A stretch of 64,000 bases of DNA from CAYQNU01 sp964419055 (GCA_964419055.1 CAYQNU010000008.1:119832-183831), one strand, 5' to 3'; positions 26,084-35,445 are shown, counted from the stretch's first letter. Numbers and translations: made by a program. The notes: generated by a model not told the origin, from the sequence alone.

Positions 26084-26236
26084 CAATGTAGCAATGAGTA
26101 AATTATTCAATGTACCAATACTACAATTTACCAATTTGTAATTGTAACTTTAACTAAATGTCAAATTGTTACATTAATTGGTACCTAGTTACATTACTTA
26201 ACTATTACATTAAATAATTACATAACTGTTACATTT
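26084..26236. repeat. Family C intergenic repeats (AATGTA / TTACATT)
   Basis: The left part has CAATGTAGCAAT (26084) and CAATGTACCAAT (26108). The right part carries the reverse form repeatedly: ATTGTTACATT, ATTGGTACC, TAGTTACATTA, CTATTACATTA, AATTACATAA, CTGTTACATT. The layout (one orientation left, the opposite right) matches families A and B, but the core word differs. It fills most of the gap between dnaE and trxA. Confidence 0.75.
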
Positions 26237-26324
26237 TAAAAAGATGAAATTTTTATGACAGTGTGGCAGAAAAAAAAGAATGGTACTTTATTTGAAAAAT
26301 GCATTCTAAATTACGAGAAATAAG

Positions 26325-26332
26325 TAATTTTG
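26325..26332 (+). promoter_or_regulatory. -7 promoter box of trxA (TAATTTTG)
   Basis: An exact TAnnTTTG match 41 bases before the trxA ATG, followed by an A-rich leader. The nearest upstream TTTG is too far for a standard -33 element. Confidence 0.5.
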
Positions 26333-26372
26333 ATTTATAGAAATTAATAATAATAAATAAAAACAATAAAAG

Positions 26373-26687
26373 ATGGCTTTAGAATTAACAGAAGCGAATT
26401 TCGAAGAAATTACAAAAACAGACAAACCCGTATTAGTAGATTTTTGGGCTCCTTGGTGCGGACCTTGTAAAATGGTTGGACCTCATGTAGATGCCTTGTC
26501 AAATGAATACGAAGGAAAAGCAGTGGTTGGAAAAGTAAACGTAGACGATCACGGTGCTTTAGCAGCTAAATTTGGTGTAAGAAACATTCCTACATTAATC
26601 GTTTTGAAAAACGGTGAAATCGTTGAAAAAGTAGTAGGTGCAGTAAGTAAAGGTGACTTAGAAGCTAAATTAGTAGCACACATCTAA
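26373..26687 (+). CDS. trxA: Thioredoxin
   Basis: A 104-residue cytoplasmic thioredoxin of normal length that reduces protein disulfides. The active site W-C-G-P-C-K has Cys29 and Cys32, preceded by V-D-F-W-A-P. The cis-proline block R-N-I-P-T-L lies near 70-75 and G-A-V-S-K follows near 89-93. There is no signal peptide. It has its own -7 box, an A-rich leader and a terminator, so it is probably monocistronic despite lying downstream of dnaE. Confidence 0.97.
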   Translation: MALELTEANFEEITKTDKPVLVDFWAPWCGPCKMVGPHVDALSNEYEGKAVVGKVNVDDHGALAAKFGVRNIPTLIVLKNGEIVEKVVGAVSKGDLEAKLVAHI

Positions 26688-26715
26688 TTAATCTTAGAAT
26701 TATTCAAAAATATAA

Positions 26716-26750
26716 AGCCAATCGGAAATATACTTTCGGTTGGCTTTTTT
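26716..26750 (+). terminator. Rho-independent terminator of trxA
   Basis: AAAGCCAATCGG pairs with a CGGTTGGCTTT arm around an AT loop (the paired core is AAAGCCAA with TTGGCTTT), then a T run. It meets the end of the convergent gene, so it may serve both. Confidence 0.75.
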
Positions 26751-27943
26751 TATGTCAGTTTTACCTTAAGAATTTCACCGGTCAATTTATCTAATTGAGC
26801 CAAAACAATCTTTCCATTAATTTCTATTTCCAATAATAAGGACGTTTTCATTGTATAGGCTTCATTTATGATAGCATCTTTTTGATTAACACTATCTGAC
26901 AAGTACTCTATCTTGTTTCGATTAAAAAAAAGAACAGTATTGCCTATTTCCCATGTTACCTTGTCAAAATTCAATTCGATAAACGAAGCTTTTAATTCTA
27001 TTTTTTGACCAATCTCTTTAAAAACTTGTAAAGCTGATTCCTGGGGCAATTTTCTTAAATGTTGCATCAACAAATCTACACGTGCGACTTTTTCCTCCTT
27101 AAATTGAATCTGTAATTGTTGTTTTGTTGTTTCATCCAGCTCAATAATAGTATTATTAGGACTATAAAAATCCATAAAATCATACCCTAACTTGTTCTTA
27201 ATAACCTCCAAATCTACTGGATACAAAAAATCTAATAGCTCAAAACGATTTGCCCATATTATGGGTAATTGAAAATCAAAGCATTCCAAGGAGTCAAGAT
27301 TTCCTTGTTGCCATCGAATTTCTTTTAAATGCGACTTATCTCCGTAAAAAATCCAAGCAATAAAATTAGTTTCCTTAGTAAAAATAAATACCTGATTTTG
27401 ACTATCTTTAAAAGCATCGTAACTCAAAGAAAGATCATCAAAGGTTGCATTTAAGCTGTCAATAAATTCAACTAAAATCCAAGAACGACAATCTTTTTTG
27501 GTACTTAAATACGCTAAAAGATCAGTATATTTAATCTTATCCGTTCCTAACAATAGGTTTTTAGATCCGATTTCATAATACATAAACTCAAAGTAAGATT
27601 CAGACTTTGTTTTAGTGTACACTATGTGAACTAATTTGAGCTTTTCATCATCTAAATAAGGAATATCCCATTTCCATTCATATTCAAGCTCATCTAATTT
27701 AATCTTATACTCTTCAACTTCCTGCAAAGCTTCTTGAGTCAAGTACTCTGAAAGACGAGAAACATTGGTAATGGGTATGGTTTCGCCTCCGTAATTCCCT
27801 CCCCAATGGCCAATGTCAATCTTAACAAAAACGTTATTTATAAAGCATTTCGCTTCAAATGCATAATTCTTTAAACTGCCTTTTATGAAGTATTCAACCT
27901 CCGGTCTTGGTCGCGAAGAATATTTTAGATTATTATTAAACAT
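26750..27943 (-). CDS. Hypothetical protein, cytoplasmic
   Basis: This ~397-residue protein of unknown function has no signal peptide or clear membrane segment. It is rich in aromatic and acidic residues, with a short G-H-W-G-G-N-Y-G-G-E motif about 50 residues in and a mixed alpha/beta look. Near the C terminus L-L-L-E-I-E-I-N-G-K and L-D-K-L-T-G-E-I-L-K-V resemble the strand pattern of a PepSY or YkuD-like tail, but too weakly to name. The frame stays open upstream to a TTG at 28015, which would add 24 residues and run into the promoter of the divergent kinase gene, so the ATG at 27943 is preferred. Confidence 0.65.
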   Translation of the reverse strand: MFNNNLKYSSRPRPEVEYFIKGSLKNYAFEAKCFINNVFVKIDIGHWGGNYGGETIPITNVSRLSEYLTQEALQEVEEYKIKLDELEYEWKWDIPYLDDEKLKLVHIVYTKTKSESYFEFMYYEIGSKNLLLGTDKIKYTDLLAYLSTKKDCRSWILVEFIDSLNATFDDLSLSYDAFKDSQNQVFIFTKETNFIAWIFYGDKSHLKEIRWQQGNLDSLECFDFQLPIIWANRFELLDFLYPVDLEVIKNKLGYDFMDFYSPNNTIIELDETTKQQLQIQFKEEKVARVDLLMQHLRKLPQESALQVFKEIGQKIELKASFIELNFDKVTWEIGNTVLFFNRNKIEYLSDSVNQKDAIINEAYTMKTSLLLEIEINGKIVLAQLDKLTGEILKVKLT

Positions 27944-28003
27944 ACTTGTTTTTAAAAGGCGCACGAATTTATAAATTTTATTAGAATTAACACCATAAAT
28001 TCT

Positions 28004-28011
28004 TAGCTTTG
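28004..28011 (+). promoter_or_regulatory. -7 promoter box of the kinase-nuclease operon (TAGCTTTG)
   Basis: An exact TAnnTTTG match 16 bases before the ATG at 28028. Its position argues against a TTG start for the divergent gene at 28015. Confidence 0.5.
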
Positions 28012-28027
28012 CCAACTCTTACAGGAA

Positions 28028-29257
28028 ATGGCAAAAGAAATTAGACATACCTTATCTCAAGAAATTGAAAACTATCTTGAAATTCAACGCTACCAATTGG
28101 TTATTAATTTGTCTATCATAGTTTGTTTAGCTTTCATCGTTCTTACCATTTCTTTTTTATCTGAACCAACATTAAGTTGGCTTACCATGTTGTTTGGTGT
28201 AGTTGTTACGTTGACAGGACTTTTTTATACCTACAAAACAAAAAAATATACATCAACTTTATCCATTTATGGCTTTTTAGGCGTATACACGTCTGGATTT
28301 TCTTTACTATTCATACATAATGCCACCCACTTTGGTGAGTTTTTATGGATGACTGCAGGCGCAATGTTGGGATATTTTGGAGTTGGTAAAAAGTATGGAT
28401 GGTTTTTGATCTATTCCGCCATTTTCTTATCCATTTTATTTATTTGGTTTGCTTTAAATCAAAATATTGAACTGCTTCAATCCCGAAATACATTTCAAAA
28501 AATTGCGGTTTCAACTGAGTTGACAATTGCTTTTTTATGTATCGCCTATATTCTAAATCTTTTTGTAAATTTTCACGCATTTAGTAACCAAAAAATACTA
28601 ATGGCTAACACTAATTTAGAACGTCAAAATGACACTATAAAAGCGCAAGATGAAGAAAAAACTACCCTTGTAAAGGAAATACATCATAGAGTAAAAAACA
28701 ACCTTCAAATTATTTCTAGTTTATTAAGATTACAAGGTAATGACATTGAAAATGAGGAGCTTAAAAAACATTTTAATGAAGCTACCAACCGTATTGTTGT
28801 GATGTCGATGATTCATCAGCGATTGTATGATGGAAAGGAATTGTCTAAAATTCAATTGGTTCAATATCTAAAAGAATTAGCGCATGATTTGGAACGAATC
28901 TACTCACATCAGTATCCAATTACATTTGACATTCAATCCAATTTAAATACCATAGGTCTCAAATCGATTGTACCTATAGGACTTATATTTAATGAATTAA
29001 TTTCAAATTCTTTAAAATATGCCTTTTTAGAAAAAGAAGATGGCGTCATTTCAATTTCGATTAATGAACTGGAAAACAGCATAATTCAAATCACTTATTC
29101 AGATAATGGCGTTTGGAAAGGAGACCTGAAAAATAAGAATGGATTTGGATTAGAATTGATTGACTTATTAACCGAACAATTGGATGGCACGGTAAATCTA
29201 ACCATTACCGAAAATATGACTCTTTACGAATTCGAATTCCCAAACTTAAGTAATTAA
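28028..29257 (+). CDS. Membrane sensor histidine kinase, HisKA_2 type
   Basis: The 409-residue kinase has about six membrane segments in residues 25-185, a short coiled linker and a dimerisation/phosphoacceptor domain with E-I-H-H-R-V-K-N-N-L-Q (His219/His220; the second is the probable phosphosite). The ATPase domain has N-E-L-I-S-N-S-L-K-Y-A-F (N box), S-D-N-G-V (G1) and G-F-G-L-E-L-I (G2). There is no PAS, GAF or receiver domain, and no response regulator gene is adjacent, so it is an orphan whose signal may be sensed in the membrane. A secreted nuclease gene starts 13 bases downstream, probably in the same operon. Confidence 0.9.
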   Translation: MAKEIRHTLSQEIENYLEIQRYQLVINLSIIVCLAFIVLTISFLSEPTLSWLTMLFGVVVTLTGLFYTYKTKKYTSTLSIYGFLGVYTSGFSLLFIHNATHFGEFLWMTAGAMLGYFGVGKKYGWFLIYSAIFLSILFIWFALNQNIELLQSRNTFQKIAVSTELTIAFLCIAYILNLFVNFHAFSNQKILMANTNLERQNDTIKAQDEEKTTLVKEIHHRVKNNLQIISSLLRLQGNDIENEELKKHFNEATNRIVVMSMIHQRLYDGKELSKIQLVQYLKELAHDLERIYSHQYPITFDIQSNLNTIGLKSIVPIGLIFNELISNSLKYAFLEKEDGVISISINELENSIIQITYSDNGVWKGDLKNKNGFGLELIDLLTEQLDGTVNLTITENMTLYEFEFPNLSN

Positions 29258-29270
29258 AGACGTATATTTT

Positions 29271-30161
29271 ATGAAATGTATTTTAGCGATTTTTTTATTG
29301 AGTTTCGCGTTTATTACACAAAACTTGAATGCTCAAGACAGTCAGCAAGATTTTAGTAAAACCAACTATTTTAGTATAGGTCTTCGTCATTTAACAGAAT
29401 TGTTTACTATTCACGGTGTTCCTAAAAACCAAAACACAGGCGATTCTTTAGAAATTTTAGTAAACCATGGTTATTGTTTGGGATATTCAAAAAAATATAA
29501 TCAACCACTATGGGCTGCTTATCAAGTATCCAAATCAAAAGAACAAACCGATTATGAACGCACACCTTTTTTTGTGGATGATACTCGATTGCCTGAAAAA
29601 AGTAGAATTGGTTCGGAAACGTATGGTGACGGATATGATTTGGGACATATGGTACCGAATGCAGCTATCAACAAACAATATGGAAAGTTAGCTCAAATGG
29701 AAACGTTCCTAATGAGTAATGTTGCTCCTCAGACTGCAGGATTGAACCGTGGGGTTTGGGCCAAATTAGAGTCACAAATTTTAGAGAAATATTGTTACAA
29801 AGGAGATACCACCATCAGTAAACAAAAATTTAACCGAGATCATATTTGGGTAATGGTAGGGCCAGTTTTTGGGCAAAACCCTAACTACATAACCCGTAAA
29901 AACGGAACAAAAGTGGCTGTAGCTGAATCGTTCTTTTGCATCATTGTTAGGCCTTTTAAATATGATTATGACAGCCCTGCCAATGCTGAATTCATCTCTT
30001 TTATTTTCCCACAATCACTCACACAAGCTCAAAAATTAAGTGCCGAATTTTGTGTTTCCATTAATACCATTGAAGCCAAAACTGGAATAAACTTTTTTCC
30101 AGCATTTACCAAACACTATGAGGCCAAAGTCGAAAATTTTGTGGCCACTAAATTATGGTAA
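29271..30161 (+). CDS. Secreted DNA/RNA non-specific endonuclease (NUC1 family)
   Basis: This 296-residue nuclease has a signal peptide (1-21, cut after L-N-A). The beta-beta-alpha-metal core is recognisable: D123-L-G-H126-M-V-P-N-A, where His126 is the general base, and downstream S-N-V-A-P-Q-T-A-G-L-N-R-G-V-W-A-K-L-E, where the second Asn should bind magnesium. Most relatives have D-R-G-H, so Leu replaces the usual Arg at 124. It probably acts in the periplasm or outside the cell for nucleic-acid scavenging. It directly follows an orphan histidine kinase (13 bases). No immunity gene is visible, so a toxin role is unlikely. Confidence 0.88.
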   Translation: MKCILAIFLLSFAFITQNLNAQDSQQDFSKTNYFSIGLRHLTELFTIHGVPKNQNTGDSLEILVNHGYCLGYSKKYNQPLWAAYQVSKSKEQTDYERTPFFVDDTRLPEKSRIGSETYGDGYDLGHMVPNAAINKQYGKLAQMETFLMSNVAPQTAGLNRGVWAKLESQILEKYCYKGDTTISKQKFNRDHIWVMVGPVFGQNPNYITRKNGTKVAVAESFFCIIVRPFKYDYDSPANAEFISFIFPQSLTQAQKLSAEFCVSINTIEAKTGINFFPAFTKHYEAKVENFVATKLW

Positions 30162-30196
30162 GTAATTTTACGTATTTTTATTAGGGAAATTCATCT

Positions 30197-30204
30197 TACT
30201 TTTG
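30197..30204 (+). promoter_or_regulatory. -7 promoter box (TACTTTTG) upstream of the 1300-residue protein gene
   Basis: An exact TAnnTTTG match implying a leader of about 95 bases. No clear -33 TTTG. Confidence 0.4.
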
Positions 30205-30305
30205 ATGCGATTCTTAGAATTAAAACACTGGTTTGTAATTTTTAAGCTAACTATTGTATCTTCTTACAATCACATACATTATTACCCTATTAAACTAAAG
30301 AAATC

Positions 30306-33300
30306 ATGAAACCACTAGTAACTTTCGTTTTCACCATTTTAATGCTCTCAATTGTAGCAAAAAAACCCGTTTTTGATTCCATCAAAACCTATGAATCGGC
30401 TTCTATACATTTTAAGAAAAAAACGCAGGGTTTGTTTGATGAAAAAAACAAAAAATACATTGTACCTATTTCAAACGTTGAAATATATGAATTGGCCAAT
30501 GGGTTTTATGGCATTGCTGACCCCAAAACTCGATTAGTACAAATTATTTTTCACAATGAATTCTACACCTTTAAGACCAGTTGGCAAACTAAACAAATTA
30601 TATTAGACAAATCTCTTTGGTTGGGTAATTCAGTTTTACTCAAAACTAATACTGTCCCTACTTTACAAATGGAAAAATTCCTTTTAGTTGATGGTGGATT
30701 AGGATATTCAGCGTGTAATGAAAAATTGGGTTCTCTACCTCAAAAAGGATTTGCTGGTATCTATTATGTTTCTAATGACCTCGTTATTTTGACCAATAAT
30801 CAAAAATGGAATGCTAAGGATAAATGTAATAAAGCGTATATTACCGACATTAACATTTTTAGAAAAGTTAAAAAAAATATCCAAATTTTCACTCAACAAT
30901 ACAATGAATTTTATGTGGATTCATCTAACATCTTTATTGCTAACTATCAACTAGATAGCAATTCCATTACAGAAAATTATAGCAATGAAAATGAAGAATC
31001 ATTGACCAGAACATATATGAAATATGACTTCAATTTAAAAGATTTAAAAAAAGTAGCTTTTAATACTGATAAAGAACTCAACATTCAACATATTGATTCT
31101 CTTTCTTCTTATTTTAAAAATAGTGAATATGAAAATATTTCCATTTTTTTTACTATTTCTAGGCATTCTGAGCTTGTTTCAAACTTTGATAAAAATAAAG
31201 CTTCATCAACCCTGATTTACGAAATACCAAATACTCTTTCTATTTACGATTTGAATTCAGAAATCATTGTAATAGAGGCTTCAAACGGAAACAAAACCTT
31301 TATAGAAATTGACTCTACACGTAAATCTCAAACCAAAAATATAGAAAACAGTTTAGATGTTACGGTTAATTACATTAATAAAGATCTTTTACTAATTAGA
31401 TGGTATGGATATGAAACGGGACAACAATCTGGACTTTGGAATTATACCTCTAAAAAATGGGTTATAGAACCTTCAAAAAAAGTGTTGCACGAATTTGCTG
31501 ATCACTTGATTTCTGAAATTTATAATAACCATGATGAACCTACACTTACAGGATATGATATTTATGATTTTAATGGTAAAATAATCCATCAATTAGACAC
31601 CACTCTTACCATTGAAAAACTGATTAAAACATTAATAAAAGTTGACTCCGTATCAATACATGAAAACACAGTTATTACCTATAAAAATGGAAAAAAAGGA
31701 TTAGTTAGCACTCTATTTGGAAGCCTATTTCCAACACGCATTTTATTTGAAGAATATGATGAAATAATGATTGCATCACACAGTAATTTATTAATGATGA
31801 TTAAAGATGGTCAGATTACTTTTGCTAAAAATCATAATTATTATTTGGGTTCCGATTTATTGAATTATCTAATAAAATATGATGTAAACACAAAAAAGGT
31901 AGGCTTTTCAATTTATCCTCAAGATTATATGGGGGGTGATTTTAACACATATGATTTACAATTAATATTACAAAAGAGTGCTTCTAAAACAGACCAATCT
32001 GAAATACAATTTTCTGAAGGAAAACATAATTTTGGTTATGAAAAAATGGAAAATGGAAATCTTATTATCCATAATGTAAAGATGAAAGAAGTTCATCAAA
32101 TGGAACAAATATCAGAATGGGGGGAGCCAACCGATTTAGATGGCGATGGATATTTAGATTATCAAGAATATGTGATTGAAAACATTAGTTTAACTGGAGT
32201 TTATTCTCCTCAACAAAAAAAATGGATCATTAATCCTACAAAAAATTGGGTTGGAGAATTTAACGGTAATTATTTAACGAGTGAATATTCAAACAAAGAT
32301 TCTATGACTTACGGTCTTTATGATCAAAACGGAAACTATGTAACTCAACTTTTCAATTCTGACAATAATATATCTGAACATATTAAAACATTATACTCAG
32401 CAGATTCAGTTGCCGATTTAAGCAGTACTCTATTTTCAGTTTTCACAAAAAATAACTACTTAGTAATTGATGCTGAGCTTCGTAAGGGTACTATTGAAAT
32501 AAATCAACTTTATAAAAATGATTATTTGATGTATCATTTGAATAACAATTTCAATATGGAAAACCTATTTCTATGCAAAAACGAGAAAGGGTATTTCTAC
32601 AATTGGAAAAATCATCAAGAAGGGATGGATTCAATTATCCGAATTAACTTTGATCACTACATAATGACTTCAGCCAGAGATGGAAACTATGATTACATTA
32701 ACTTAGGAGACACTTTGAAATACCACTTTAAGGAGAAATCAACTGTTGAACTAATTAATTATTTATACGAAGAAGGAGCTTATCGTTCTAAGCTTGGAAA
32801 AATCAAATTAGATAGCATTCACACTTTAATTGTAAATTTTTCCGAAACACAAATAGATATTATTGAAACTTATGATGAAAATGGAGAGCCGACAGATCTA
32901 TTTTACTATCAATCCCAATTAGGTACTTTTGCCTCTGGAATTTACAACGACAAAAACAATAAATGGGATCTTTTACCTAAATATGAAAAAATTATTCCTA
33001 CAGATTTTGGTTATACAGGAGTGATAAGAGAAGATCGAATTAGCAGAGGTGATGGTGATGTTTCTAATTCAACTCCTCCCGTAATTGTTAAAAATTATGC
33101 TTATGACGTCTTTGATCACAATTTTAAACTTATACTTCAATTTGATTCTGAAAACAATCCTTATTCAAATCCAAATAATTTTAAATATTTGACGAGTAAT
33201 GTAGATTATGATACCATATACGAGCAGGTTTATGAACATTTAGGTCCTCAAACCATTTATGCTCGTCAAATAGTTAATTCAAAGCATTTCATCTATTATA

Positions 33301-34208
33301 ATAAAGAAAAAGGATATGGTGCACTGTCTCACTGGACTGAAAATAATTGGTTTACTAAAAGTAAAAACTATTTCGAAGCAATCAATTATAATCCTTATTT
33401 TGATTGTGCCATTGGTGTTCGTTCGGATAGTTTGTTCATTAACGATTTTAGCCTTAAATTAATCCCTCAATCCACCATTGAAATTTTCAATAATGGAGGC
33501 AGAAATTATCATTTCAACATCCGTGAAACCCTTCCTAATGGTGTTTTTGAATACACTTTTGACGAAGAAAACAAAAAATGGGTAAAAAAAGTAACGCCTA
33601 TTGAATCCTCATTTGGCATCACTGACGGGATATATATTCCCCCTATTGCTTCAATTTCTATTTATGAAAACGAGATAATAATTAATCATTTAAACGGACC
33701 CATTGAAGAAGTGACCGAAGGCGATATGTACGTTTACAATGATTATTATGAGTACATTACTACAAGTTATCACGGAAAAACATCCAATGATGAAGTATGG
33801 AAAAAGATAAATGGGCAGTGGAAATGCGTCTTAAATGAAGGTGCGATTTCCAAATGTGACAAAGGTTATTTATTAATAAAACCACTACTTTCACAAACGT
33901 ACTTTAATTCAGACACGAAAGAAACTTCACAACTAGTAGACAACCAATTAAAACCTATTCTTTTTGAAAAATATACCAATCCTGATTCCTATTATTCTCT
34001 TGAAAAAGGCTATTATTTTATTGTTTTCAAAAATGAAAATGACAGCGAAAGAAAAGTGGTTTGCTTCACACCTTCCGGTAAAGTAATAAGTGATGCATTC
34101 AATTGGTATGAATTTGAAAATGGCAAAATTAAAGGTACAACCATGTTGATGGATGAATATGGAGAAGTAATGGAAGAACGAATAGATTACTTTGAAATTT
34201 CTGAGTAA
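30306..34208 (+). CDS. 1300-residue protein with four long internal repeats and an EF-hand loop
   Basis: I do not recognise this family. A hydrophobic stretch at 6-19 may be a signal peptide. A motif of the form G-(L/V/I)-(W/Y/F)-x4-(K/N)-K-W-(V/I/D)-x-x-P-x-K recurs near residues 376, 631 and 878, with a weaker copy near 1078, defining repeats of ~200-255 residues. Each of the first three is followed by Y-D-x-(Y/F)-D-x-N-x-K or Y-G-L-Y-D-Q-N-G. The spacing and K-K-W motif recall WG or propeller-type repeats. Residues 610-621 (D-L-D-G-D-G-Y-L-D-Y-Q-E) form a canonical EF-hand calcium loop. The segment N-G-E-P-T-D-L near 865 matches G-E-P-T-D-L just before the EF loop, so that repeat has lost the loop. 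No T9SS C-terminal domain was seen. Confidence 0.75.
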   Translation: MKPLVTFVFTILMLSIVAKKPVFDSIKTYESASIHFKKKTQGLFDEKNKKYIVPISNVEIYELANGFYGIADPKTRLVQIIFHNEFYTFKTSWQTKQIILDKSLWLGNSVLLKTNTVPTLQMEKFLLVDGGLGYSACNEKLGSLPQKGFAGIYYVSNDLVILTNNQKWNAKDKCNKAYITDINIFRKVKKNIQIFTQQYNEFYVDSSNIFIANYQLDSNSITENYSNENEESLTRTYMKYDFNLKDLKKVAFNTDKELNIQHIDSLSSYFKNSEYENISIFFTISRHSELVSNFDKNKASSTLIYEIPNTLSIYDLNSEIIVIEASNGNKTFIEIDSTRKSQTKNIENSLDVTVNYINKDLLLIRWYGYETGQQSGLWNYTSKKWVIEPSKKVLHEFADHLISEIYNNHDEPTLTGYDIYDFNGKIIHQLDTTLTIEKLIKTLIKVDSVSIHENTVITYKNGKKGLVSTLFGSLFPTRILFEEYDEIMIASHSNLLMMIKDGQITFAKNHNYYLGSDLLNYLIKYDVNTKKVGFSIYPQDYMGGDFNTYDLQLILQKSASKTDQSEIQFSEGKHNFGYEKMENGNLIIHNVKMKEVHQMEQISEWGEPTDLDGDGYLDYQEYVIENISLTGVYSPQQKKWIINPTKNWVGEFNGNYLTSEYSNKDSMTYGLYDQNGNYVTQLFNSDNNISEHIKTLYSADSVADLSSTLFSVFTKNNYLVIDAELRKGTIEINQLYKNDYLMYHLNNNFNMENLFLCKNEKGYFYNWKNHQEGMDSIIRINFDHYIMTSARDGNYDYINLGDTLKYHFKEKSTVELINYLYEEGAYRSKLGKIKLDSIHTLIVNFSETQIDIIETYDENGEPTDLFYYQSQLGTFASGIYNDKNNKWDLLPKYEKIIPTDFGYTGVIREDRISRGDGDVSNSTPPVIVKNYAYDVFDHNFKLILQFDSENNPYSNPNNFKYLTSNVDYDTIYEQVYEHLGPQTIYARQIVNSKHFIYYNKEKGYGALSHWTENNWFTKSKNYFEAINYNPYFDCAIGVRSDSLFINDFSLKLIPQSTIEIFNNGGRNYHFNIRETLPNGVFEYTFDEENKKWVKKVTPIESSFGITDGIYIPPIASISIYENEIIINHLNGPIEEVTEGDMYVYNDYYEYITTSYHGKTSNDEVWKKINGQWKCVLNEGAISKCDKGYLLIKPLLSQTYFNSDTKETSQLVDNQLKPILFEKYTNPDSYYSLEKGYYFIVFKNENDSERKVVCFTPSGKVISDAFNWYEFENGKIKGTTMLMDEYGEVMEERIDYFEISE

Positions 34209-34210
34209 AT

Positions 34211-34858
34211 CTAAAAATTAACATTCAATTCGGCCTGAAATACATTGAGTATTTCGGGCGATTTGGTATTGAATTCAGAAGAACGCAAATAGCCAATATC
34301 TAAGGCTAATTTATCATTAAATTCATATTTGGCACCAAACCCAAAACGAAAACCAGAATAAGGGGTGCCTTGGTTGTTATTTAGTCTAAAGAAAAACTCA
34401 TCGTAAAAATAAACTTTGATGTTTTCTTCTAATTGGTAATCTACTTTTAAGCGCAACCGTTCGTCAAAAGTACTTCTATTGGCCCCAAAAGTATATTGTA
34501 AACGAGAACGCAATTGAATACCAAAATCTCCTAACTTCTGTTTATTAGATAAATCCAAAATAAAACGATTATTCACTTCGTTACCATCATAATCAAAAAG
34601 AAATCGATTTCTGTATTTAAGGCCCACTACCAGTTCCTTAAAGAATTTCTTTTCAGCACCAATCTCATAATGGAATCGTCTAACATTGGAAGCATTGTCT
34701 GCTGTACGTAAACTAATAGCGCCCACCAAATAAGTTCCCTTTGATAGTTTGTATGAAAATTCACTACCATACCAAATACCAAAATCCTCTGCTTTTTTTT
34801 GAGCTGTACAGACTATTGATACTAAAAAAACAAGGGTAGTTACTAGTGTTATTCTCAT
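34211..34858 (-). CDS. DUF2490 outer-membrane beta-barrel protein
   Basis: This 215-residue protein has a signal peptide (1-19, cut after C-T-A) and alternating amphipathic strands throughout: F-G-I-W-Y-G-S-E-F-S-Y near 26-36, R-R-F-H-Y-E-I-G-A-E, L-R-S-R-L-Q-Y-T-F-G and F-R-F-G-F-G-A-K-Y-E-F, ending in L-N-V-N-F. The terminal Phe is typical of barrels inserted by BamA. This fits DUF2490. It follows a small lipoprotein gene by 6 bases, so the two are probably one envelope unit. Function is unknown. Confidence 0.85.
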   Translation of the reverse strand: MRITLVTTLVFLVSIVCTAQKKAEDFGIWYGSEFSYKLSKGTYLVGAISLRTADNASNVRRFHYEIGAEKKFFKELVVGLKYRNRFLFDYDGNEVNNRFILDLSNKQKLGDFGIQLRSRLQYTFGANRSTFDERLRLKVDYQLEENIKVYFYDEFFFRLNNNQGTPYSGFRFGFGAKYEFNDKLALDIGYLRSSEFNTKSPEILNVFQAELNVNF

Positions 34859-34864
34859 ATAAAA

Positions 34865-35263
34865 TTAATCTCTAACAATCATTTCACCTATTTCAACCAC
34901 TTCATTTTTCTCATTCACTGTAATGGTCGCAAACACCGCACTATCAGCGGTACCCGAGCAAGTAACACATTTAGAATAGGTAAAAATTTTATACGTACCT
35001 TTTTTCAAATATTTAAATTCAAATGATCCATCATAACTGGTACGTGTGCGGTCATCAAAAGCTTGAAATTCGTCATCTCCATAAATGATGTAAACATCTT
35101 TATCTTGAGCATTATCGGTAGACAATAAGGTTCCTAAAGCATTATAATCTTTTACTATAACTTTACCTTGAACGTGACCTCCACCGCCAACACCTTCCGT
35201 TTTTACACACGAAAACAATGTTAATCCTAATAGAGAAAGAGCTACAAATCTTACACTTTTCAT
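34865..35263 (-). CDS. Small lipoprotein with carboxypeptidase-regulatory-like fold
   Basis: This 132-residue protein has a lipobox L-F-S-C (Cys19). After a Gly-rich spacer (G-V-G-G-G-G-H) it shows the pattern V-x-G-K-V ... D-G-S-F-E-F-K-Y-L-K-K-G-T-Y-K-I-F-T-Y-S, typical of transthyretin-like or Cna-B/carboxypeptidase regulatory domains. A C-V-T-C pair near 101-104 could form a disulfide or bind metal. It lies first in an operon with the DUF2490 barrel. CGAAATTA at 35285-35292 reads TAATTTCG on the minus strand, one base off the -7 box. Confidence 0.78.
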   Translation of the reverse strand: MKSVRFVALSLLGLTLFSCVKTEGVGGGGHVQGKVIVKDYNALGTLLSTDNAQDKDVYIIYGDDEFQAFDDRTRTSYDGSFEFKYLKKGTYKIFTYSKCVTCSGTADSAVFATITVNEKNEVVEIGEMIVRD

Positions 35264-35445
35264 TTTTTCCTTAATTTAATGTTACGAAATTATTAATAAT
35301 TTTAACATAATAGAGATATTCTTATTCACATTTATATACATTTTGAATTGAATTTCATCGCGAATCGGATTGTTGATGAATAAGATTAACATCCTTTATT
35401 CATTATAACACAAGTCTTTTTTAAATTTTTTTTTAAAATTATTAA

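Noticed and set aside
27944..28015. TTG start for the 26750-27943 gene
   Set aside because: It would place the start codon inside the promoter of the divergent kinase gene.
28028..30161. Toxin-immunity or defence pair for the secreted nuclease
   Set aside because: The adjacent gene is a histidine kinase, no immunity-like gene follows, and the nuclease has an ordinary export signal.
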